Source: Anaeramoeba flamelloides (Eukaryota; Metamonada; Anaeramoebidae). From it: a DNA stretch of 64,000 bases. The stretch lies in assembly GCA_027625915.1 (NCBI GenBank), contig JANTQA010000047.1:19530001-19594000 (forward strand). Direction: 5' to 3'. Positions within the stretch are counted from its first letter, which is position 1, and each line of letters starts with the position of its first letter. A model generated the notes under the pieces. It made no database searches, was not told where the DNA came from, and saw only the letters and a list, made by a program, of their open reading frames with translations. Below are positions 57,150 through 64,000 of the stretch, piece by piece. A program made the position numbers and the translations under genes.

Positions 57150-58185
57150 AAATAGAAATTTTGAATCAAAATACTGAGAAAACACTAAAGTCAAAAACTC
57201 TATCAAAAATAAAATATTTAGGAATTTGGCTTGAAAAAGAAAAACATTTGAAAAAAAACTTTGAAAAAGTAAAAGATAGTTTTAAAAAAATTAAAAAAAT
57301 TTTTAGCCAACAAAAACTCGCCAATGGAGTAAAATTACAAATGTTTAAATCAATATGTATTAGCCAATTATTTTATGTACTTGTAATTTTTAATTTAAAC
57401 CAAAAAGATTTTGACTCAATAGATGTTTGGATAAATAAAAAAGTAACAAAATTTTTAAAAATAAATCCACACTCTCCAAGAATAATTTATAAAACTGAAG
57501 CCAAACTTGACCAAGCCAGAATATCAATCTACAAAAGAAGATATAAACTCAAAAAAAATTAGAAATACTTGGGTTTGATCACATTTCACAAAAATTAAAA
57601 TTTTCCAAAAAAAGATGAAAATATCAATTGGGAAATAGAAAACTTAAAAATTACTAAATGTAGACCTAAATGATTTTAGACAAAAGTTAATTATAAATAG
57701 CTCTGGGTGGAAAGGTAAAGAATATTTAAAAATTATTAATTACAATAACAATATCAACAAACAACAAAAATATTTAAAATGGGTAGGTTCAACTTCCATT
57801 TTAAAATTAAGAAATTTCACAAATTATCTAAACAGATATTCTTATGTTTATGATAAAAAGAAATTAAAAACAAAATTCTGCAACTTATGTAAAAAACATT
57901 CTAATCAGGAAATAATAGAAGATATCGATCATTTTCTATGGGACTGCTCATTCTATGGAAAAAATCGAAAAATTTGGATTAATGAATTAATTCAAATTAA
58001 TAAAAATAATAAGAAATAATATCCTTGATATTATTCGAAATAAAGACTCATTATTTATTTTATCATTGGTTAATGATAAAGAAAATTATGACTCTTTATT
58101 AAAATTTCTAAACAAAAATTTAGAAATCAGGGCTGTAAGAGGAAACTAGTTTCCTCCCTTCAAAATAAAAAAAAAAAATAAAAAT
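57150..58185 (+). mobile_element. LINE 3' end, 5'-truncated, decayed
   Basis: First frame (57161-57562): the region after the catalytic core of a non-LTR reverse transcriptase, KIKYLGIWLEKEKHL, then FKSICISQLFYVLVIFNL. After several frame changes the C-terminal part is readable (57670-58015): DLNDFRQKLIINSSGWKGKE, KYLKWVGSTSILKLRNF, and a zinc-knuckle-like C-N-L-C-x16-H-x4-C (CNLCKK ... DHFLWDCSFYG). The last frame ends NKNLEIRAVRGN at the stop 58147-58149, followed by an A-rich tail. At least three shifts or stops, so it is dead. Truncation at the 5' end is typical of LINE insertion. Clade not assigned. Confidence 0.8.
58141..58154. repeat. Perfect palindrome over the LINE stop codon
   Basis: GGAAACTAGTTTCC is its own reverse complement and contains the TAG stop. 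It precedes the A-rich tail by about 15 bases, where LINEs often carry a 3' hairpin recognised by their reverse transcriptase. The palindrome is seen; the function is inference. Confidence 0.6.
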
Positions 58186-58469
58186 AGAAATTTTAAAAAA
58201 TTAATAAAACACATTTATCGATTCTCATTCCATTTGAATAACTAAATCTAATCACTTTTTCATATTTGAAACCAATTTTTTCATTAATTCATCTGTTACT
58301 TCTTTCCAATTTTTCATTTTCATTTTCCATTTTAACAAAATACTGTGGAAAAAATAAATAAGAGAAAAAATGATTTATTTTCAAACTTTTCATTGTGAGG
58401 GGAAAAACTTCAAAATAATACAAATACAATTCAAAATTCAAATGTAACATGGGTCATTTATTATGGAAT

Positions 58470-58610
58470 TTAGTTTATATTATATTAGTATACATCCCAC
58501 TCCTCTTTTTATTAAAAAATTCATTTATTTAGTTAAATAAATGATTTGAATGATTCAATTTCAGATAAACCGAGGATTCTTAAAATTGGTAAAATGTACT
58601 CACTTACTCA
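58470..58610 (+). repeat. Dispersed repeat, copy 3 of the 200-420 family
   Basis: Shares TATTAGTATACATCCCACTC-type sequence, TTTATTAAAAAATTCATTTA and TTCTTAAAATTGGTAAAATG with the copies at 200-420 and 28130-28290. Unclassified. Confidence 0.45.
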
Positions 58611-58986
58611 ATTTTGCCAATAATAGAACAATTATCTCGGTAAGGTATAATTGTTGTTATTTTGGCAAGTTCATTGTTTTAAAATCTGTTTTATGAACAA
58701 AAAAAATATTATTGATCAAAATTCAAAATAATTCTGTTGTAGTTGAAGATATACAAATGATTTAATAACTCAAAAGCCGAGCTTTTATTTGATTGCTGCT
58801 GAATAAATTTTAATCTCAGAAGTTCTATGTGTAAAATATCATACTGATGCTGACATATGTGTTTTAAATGGGAAAAAAATTTCACCTAATTTTTCTTTTT
58901 TAATTACTAAAAATTATCAATGAAATAGAAATTTGTCTTCTCTTTTAATTCATGGGGCTGTTAGTTTCAAAGTATTTGTATTGATA

Positions 58987-59688
58987 TAAACACCATTCCA
59001 AAAATTTGGACACACCTAAAATCAAAAATAGGCAAAAAAAATCCTCACTTTATTATAATTTTTACAAACGTAATATAAAAACACATTTAACTAACTCATT
59101 TTTAATGTTTTTCAAATTAATCATTTTCATCCAAATAAAAAATAAAAATATAAAATGAAAAATAAAAATTCGGTATGTCCAAAATAATGAAACGAGAAAG
59201 GAAAAAAAAATGAAAATTGGATTTATTGTTACGGATTAGATGAAACTTCATCTAATCTGTTAAAGAGAGAATTTTGAAGTGAATAATTTTGATACTTCTA
59301 ATTCAAAGAGTAACAAATAGATACAGTCATCAGAAGTATTTGAATCTTAATTTAATTTTCTAAAAAATAATTGAATTGGTAAATTTGTTGAAATTTCACC
59401 AACAATTGTTGATCGATCAAATGATAATATACCATCAACTAATTGTATGTGGATTTTTCTATTCAACAAACTCAACGCTTACCTTCTATCAACCATCGAA
59501 AAAAAATTTACAAGATCTAAACGAAACAGATGACGTAACTGGAAAAAAGGTAATGAAAACAAAACAAAAAAGACAAAAAATGAAATAGTTTGTAAAATCA
59601 AAATTATTTCCAAATTGAATGTAAAACTGTGATATTGTTATTCTTTCAACTATTTTAAACTGTGTCCAAATTTTTGGAATTTAGTTTA
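58987..59688. mobile_element. MITE-A copy 3 with an internal insertion
   Basis: Left tip TAAACACCATTCCAAAAATT, right tip inverted as TAAACTAAATTCCAAAAATT, the best-preserved pair of the family. About 160 bp (59215-59372) are absent from copies 1 and 2. On the minus strand, copy 3 retains NRKIHIQLVDGILSFD and STIVGEIS. The forward frame at 59376-59588 is the shadow of this and is not taken as a gene. Confidence 0.75.
59215..59372. repeat. Insertion with a strong hairpin inside MITE-A
   Basis: Sequence missing from the other two MITE-A copies. It contains GATTAGATGAA-AC-TTCATCTAATC, a perfect 11-bp stem, and further short inverted pieces (ACTTCT / AGAAGT). A tiny nested element is the simplest reading. 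Confidence 0.45.
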
Positions 59689-61149
59689 TTATCAAGTATG
59701 TTGGAAATTCTAAACGAAATTAAGCTTGGTGTATTGAAAAATGATAATGAGATTAAAATTTCATCTCATTTAAATTTCAAAAGCAAGTATGAAAAAATTA
59801 GTGAAAAAGGATTGTGATTTTTTTTTGGATTGACTTTAATCCTTAGTTTAAAAATTTCTTCATATTAAATGTTCTTTTTTTTTTTCTTGAAATTTATAAC
59901 ATTAATTTGTGATTTTGGCAAAATAATAAGGTATTTCCAAAAAAGAGGGGTATATTTTTTACATTTCATAAAAAATCATCTTTGTTTGTGGATCTATTCG
60001 TAAATACACAATATCAAATTAAGTGAAATATTAATACTTATTGATTCGATTGATAAGGTGTATATTTCAAAATATGTTGGTTGAAATATTTCTAAAAAAA
60101 TGATAAAAAAAAAAATTAACACTTTTTTTTTGGAGAAAACATGGTTTACGAACAATTTCAATAAAAAATGGAAATATATAAAGGACATAAATGATTTTTT
60201 AAAAAATCAAATGCAGTTATAAATTTTCAATCCTATTTAATTGGGAATTTTGTTGAGATTAAATATCCCTCTTAGGAAAACAATTTTTTCTGATCAAAAA
60301 GAAAAAAACTATAACCAATTTTTTCACCCTTTGAAAAATATCATCGAAAATCAAGATCCAGAAATTTTAAATATACTTTTATTTATGTAATTAATACCAA
60401 GAAACAAATTGAATTATTATTAAGAATCAATAAATGATTGTTAATCATCTAAGATCTTTAAATAGTTTTTATTATGATTAAGTTTAATAAGATATTATTA
60501 AATAAAAATTTTCCCTGTTTTTTTTGGAAATATCTTATACCCAGAAACAAATGTTCATTAGATAAATACAGAACAAATTATCTGTAAAAAAACAAATTTT
60601 AATGAAAGAGTGAGAAAATCTTGTCATTTGTTTAATGTGAAAATTGGAATTGAATCCAATATTTATCAAAGATAGAAATAAATTAAAAGAAGTAAATTGT
60701 GAAGAAAAGGGATAATCATCAATAAGATTATTTTAACAACAAATCAATACATTAATCAATACATTATCTTTCCACTAAAAGATAGATTATCATTTTTTTT
60801 TTTTTTTTGGTTTTTTATGGTAAAGATTAAAAAATTATGATAATTTTGTACTTTATCTTTAAAATATAAACAAAAGGAAAAAATAGAAAATATTGATAAT
60901 TTTTTATTGGTTATATGTCTTCCTATGAAAAGGATAAATTAAATATTCAAAATAAATTAAAAGAAATAAATCTCAACGAATTAATTTTAAAACAAGGCAT
61001 AAAATTATTTTCATTAATTAATAATCATGGAATCTATTGATTAAGGCTAAAAGTTCCGAAAAGAAATTAAAGAAAAAGGGAACTTAGAGTATAAAGAATT
61101 TCTAGAGTATAATTTATACTTTTTCAATAATAATAATCCATTTTTTACC

Positions 61150-61615
61150 TGTGTGGATTTTCTTGATATTTAGAAAAAGGGTTACAAAGGAAAAAGATGA
61201 ATTAGTTACTTAATAATACTGAAAAACTGGAAAATTAAAATATAGGTAACTCAATAAGAAAAATGAAAAAAGTAAAGTCAAAAAATGTCAAAGTGTTACA
61301 AAAAAAAAACAATGTTATCGTTTAAAGTAATAACACTCATGTTCACAACCACATTACTTTTGGTTAATTTAATTTTATTTGATAATTGATCATGGATGTT
61401 CATTTGGTGATCGTTATTTAATGAGCTTTCATTTCTTTTTTCTTCTTTTTGATCTCATTTTTTTTAACCCTTTTACCTTTTTTGACTTTACTTTTTTCAT
61501 TTTTCTTATTGAGTTACCTATATTTTAATTTTCCAGTTTTTCAGTATTATTAAGTAACTAATTCATCTTTTTCCTTTGTAACTCCTATTCTAAATATCAA
61601 GTAAATCCAAATAGA
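61150..61615. mobile_element. Foldback element, arms about 140 bp
   Basis: The left arm 61150-61300 and the inverted right arm 61468-61615 share CTTGATATTTAGAA, AAAGATGAATTAGTTACTTA, ACTGGAAAATTAAAATATAG and AAAAATGAAAAAAGTAAAGT almost without change. The 165-bp centre is unrelated. A related single arm with GGTAACCACTTGATTTTTCT occurs at about 62800-62960. No coding capacity. Confidence 0.7.
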
Positions 61616-61806
61616 GAAAAAATGAAAAATAATTAAAAAATTCAATATCTACATTTGTAAAGAATGAAATCCAAAATTCTAGTTATTTTTAATATACTTT
61701 AAATCAATAAAAAAGTCTTAATAAATCAATGAAATGGATGGTTAAAAGGTGTACCCCTGTAGAATAATTAGGGTCAATTGGTTATTTAATGGAATGATTT
61801 GAAATA

Positions 61807-61843
<37 letters not shown>

Positions 61844-61964
61844 CTTTTCTATTTTTTACAAAAAATTTGAAAGTCTTTTATTAGTTTCTCAAAATTTTTG
61901 GTTTTGTTTAAAACAATTTTTTTATTTTTTTTTCTATTGATTGAAGGGAGTGATCAAAGATCCA

Positions 61965-62470
61965 CTTATAGCCATTAGGTTTTTTTCTATTTGAGAAATA
62001 AATGAAAATTAATAAATTTTCTCTTTATTTCTTAAATTGAAAAAAAACGCCGTTAGTTTTTCCAGAATTTAAAAGAATTGAGTAAGATCAAAGATTTTTC
62101 TCTATTCTTTTGAATTTTGGAAAAGCGCCGTTAGGTTTTCTTGAGTTTTCTGTTTTATTTGTGAATTGTTCTAGACTTTAGTTAGGTTTTTTTGAGGTTT
62201 TCTATTTTATTTCTGAAGTGTTCTAGGTTTTTTTTTGAGTGTTTCTATTTATTAGAAAATCAATAGATTTTCGTTAGGTTTTTTTTACTTTAGAAATAAA
62301 CCGAAAATTTTAATAAATTTTCGGTTTATTTCTAAAGTAAAAAAAACCTAGAACACTTCACAAATAAATAGAAAACTCAAAAAAACCTAACGAAAATCGA
62401 TAGATTTAACAAATAAAACAGAAAACCTCAAGAAAACCTAGGTACTCTACGGTACTCTACGGCACTCACT
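61965..62470 (+). mobile_element. Multi-hairpin element, best copy
   Basis: Successive hairpins: ATTTGAGAAATAAATGAAAA with its partner near 62020-62035; TTTAGAAATAAACCGAAAAT with TCGGTTTATTTCTAAAGTAA (62288-62340), a near-perfect stem of about 35 bp; and units of AACCTAG / CTAGGTT in both orientations. It ends CCTAGGTACTCTACGGTACT with a short tandem of a TCTACGG unit. Related copies at 13985, 29690, 34655 and 46975. Confidence 0.7.
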
Positions 62471-63114
62471 CTGATTATTAATGGTAAATCAGTAATTTAG
62501 ATGATAAAGAAAAAAAAATATTTTGGAATAGAGCAAGTTACAGATTTTTATTGCTTGAAAAAACAAAAAGAAAAATTAAAAAAAAAAAAAAAAGCAAGTT
62601 AAAAAACAAAAAAAAAGGTTTTTCAAAGGTATTTGGTAAAAAATTTAAAAAAAAACCAACTGTCCATTTTTGTCAAGAACACTCAAAAAACAGACACGAT
62701 CCTTTTATTTAAAATTTTGTCATTTAACTATTTCTAAGAAATCATGAAGGATTTGTTGAGAGGTAGTTGCTTAGTATCTGTCTTTTTTTTCTTTTTGATC
62801 AAATCTTTTTTGATCCTTCCAGTTTTTGTTTTTGTCTTTTCTTTTTATTTTCAAGTTACCCATACTGACTAGTTTCTATCCTTCCAGTATTAGTAGGTAA
62901 CCACTTGATTTTTCTTCTTAGTAACTCTTCTTCCCAATAAAAGGAAAATTTAACAAGGAAAAAAATAGAAAAAAAATAAAAAAAAATTTATTTATATATT
63001 CTTGATTAAATAAAAATTATGAAAATATTTGTTTATAATTATTAATAAAATCTATAAAATGAAATAAATTATTAAAATTAAAATAATAAAATAAAATATA
63101 ATTACAACGAATAG

Positions 63115-63754
63115 ATATATTGGAAAGTTGATCACATTTTTAAAATTCAATAAAATGGGTACCTGGTTAGGAGTTATAAGTGATAATATATTGGTTTGTA
63201 TATATGATTTGATAAAAAGGGGGGTTAAGCAAACATTTACGCAGACTTCAAGTGTACAATGTCTTGAATTTTCAAATGATAATAATTTATTAATCACTAT
63301 TTGTAATGATGGAAGTGTGAATTTTTTTAAAATTCATCATAATCCAAATACAAATTATTTACGAAAGATCAAGCAAAACATTGATCCATTTTTCAAGGAT
63401 TATATTATGAAAGGAAAATATGTTTGCGGGTTTAACAAAGAAAATATTTTTATCGTTGTTTCAAGTGAAGGTTTTATTACAAAATATAAAATTAATACTA
63501 TATCTTGTGAATGCGAGAAAAAAAAATCCTATAGTTATTCAAAGAATGCTTCAATCAAAAAAGAGGATTATACAGACTCCTCTTCTGATTCTTCCACTCA
63601 ATTTGATTACGAATCAAATTTTTCTTCAAATAATGATTTAGAAATTGAATTAAACAATATCAATAAAGACGAGAACAAACATGAATCTTGGGTTATTAAC
63701 GGGGAGGGAAAGGGGGACGAGAAGAAGAATGATGAAAATAATGTTTATAATTAA
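63115..63754 (+). CDS. PROPPIN (WIPI/ATG18-family WD-repeat protein), exon 2
   Basis: Starts after GAATAG with one base that completes the split Ser codon, then YIGKLITFLKFNKMGTW, DNILVCIYD, LIKRG, and SSVQCLEFSNDNNLLITICN with GSVNFFKI. This order (blade-5 strand, L/F-R-R-G-type motif, next blade) is that of PROPPINs. The phosphoinositide motif reads I-K-R-G (63212-63223) instead of [LF]-R-R-G, and the loop before it is shorter than usual. After the last strand (FITKYKIN) comes a Ser/Asp/Asn-rich acidic tail of about 65 residues. With exon 1 the protein is 394 residues, normal for the family. Read alone it has no ATG at its start, which supports it being a downstream exon. Confidence 0.8.
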
Positions 63755-64000
63755 TATATAATATTATAAAATATTATTGATAATACAATATCCAAATATA
63801 TTTATTACTGTAAAATATAATATAAATAAAAATCTAATTCTTTATATTCAATATAAACATTAATTAATAATAATTATCAATTGAATTATATTGCTATATA
63901 TTTTTTTTTCAAACTCAAACAATTTATTTGAGAAAATTGTAAGTAAATAATTTTTAATAAATACCTAGAAAAAAGTGATTATGTAACAAAAAAGTTTAGG
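63755..64000. other. 3' flank of the PROPPIN gene
   Basis: AT-rich, with many AATAAA/ATTAAA-like strings soon after the stop codon that could serve for polyadenylation. Nothing else seen. Confidence 0.5.

Larger units (their letters stand above)
55581..63114 (+). other. Giant TE-filled intron of the PROPPIN gene (7.5 kb)
   Basis: Donor GTAAGC at 55581, acceptor GAATAG ending at 63114. Joining in phase 2 + 1 gives FGFS-YIGKLITFLKFN, which aligns with the family's conserved blade start (H-x-G-K-L-A-C-L-A-L-N), so both frame and homology fit. Inside are a 1.2-kb repeat, a LINE 3' end, MITE-A copy 3, a foldback, a multi-hairpin element and a (TA)n tract. A 41-codon ATG frame at 60915-61040 (MSSYEKDKLNIQNKLKEI) looks partly coding but is unidentified. 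About 59690-60900 shows nothing recognisable. Confidence 0.65.

Noticed and set aside
59376-59588. 70-codon plus-strand frame in MITE-A
   Set aside because: Starts with a non-ATG codon-poor region in the element, and the opposite strand holds the better-conserved reading.
60915-61040. 41-codon ATG frame in the PROPPIN intron as an alternative exon
   Set aside because: No splice signal in phase with either PROPPIN exon and no match to the propeller; probably a decayed fragment.
1-64000. tRNA, rRNA, snRNA genes and CRISPR arrays
   Set aside because: No cloverleaf with B-box-like sequence, no rRNA core motif and no regularly spaced direct repeats were found by eye; a covariance-model scan was not possible.
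1-64000. LTR retroelements, Polintons or other virus-derived elements
   Set aside because: No integrase, protease, capsid or long direct terminal repeats were recognised; the only reverse transcriptase belongs to LINEs.

Overview
This window looks like a piece of a very AT-rich protist nuclear genome. The evidence is spliced genes with GT-AG introns, eukaryote-only families, long A/T homopolymers everywhere and a high load of dispersed repeats. Long Lys/Glu-rich and Asn-rich tracts inside proteins, and an RCC1-BTB fusion, would fit an amoeboid protist such as Anaeramoeba. That name is an inference from gene style, not from a marker gene.

Genes from left to right: first exon of a calcineurin-like phosphoesterase (1415-1905, -); alpha/beta hydrolase (6443-7498, +); RNA polymerase I/III subunit RPAC2/RPC19 (12540-12944, -); a two-exon double-stranded-RNA-binding protein whose small second exon carries the domain (15353-16507, -); an F-box / multi-pass membrane fusion (19747-21060, -); a weak two-exon gene lying inside a repeat element (24670-25078, -); a small unknown protein (26507-26776, -); a two-exon SH3 mini-protein (31497-32170, +); a PX-BAR sorting nexin (35639-37612, +); a two-exon RCC1-BTB protein (41256-44363, +); a Rolling-stone/FAR-17a-like membrane protein (49235-50101, -); and a PROPPIN (WIPI/ATG18) whose two exons lie 7.5 kb apart (55036-55580 and 63115-63754, +).

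The rest is repeat-derived or featureless AT-rich DNA. I separated several families by eye. MITE-A (about 0.5 kb, ends near ATTCCAAAAATTTGGACAC) has 3 copies. MITE-B (about 200 bp, palindromic, TA target sites, ends CAGTCAGTT) has 6. MITE-D (about 0.45 kb) has 3 short copies and one long copy with about 1.3 kb of extra cargo. MITE-F (about 480 bp, TA-CAGTGGTG ends) has 2. A short element with TTAA target sites has 2. A multi-hairpin element with ends near GTAGAGTRCCTAGG has 5-6. There are also several long-arm foldbacks, two degraded LINEs, and repeat pairs I could not classify. No LTR element, virus-like element, CRISPR array, tRNA or rRNA was seen.

The genes do not form a pathway or cluster. 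They are ordinary housekeeping or signalling genes (autophagy, endosomal sorting, transcription, RNA binding, ubiquitin) scattered among mobile DNA. The main observations are the PROPPIN gene split by an intron packed with a LINE, MITEs and foldbacks, and a MITE that appears to carry gene-like exons.
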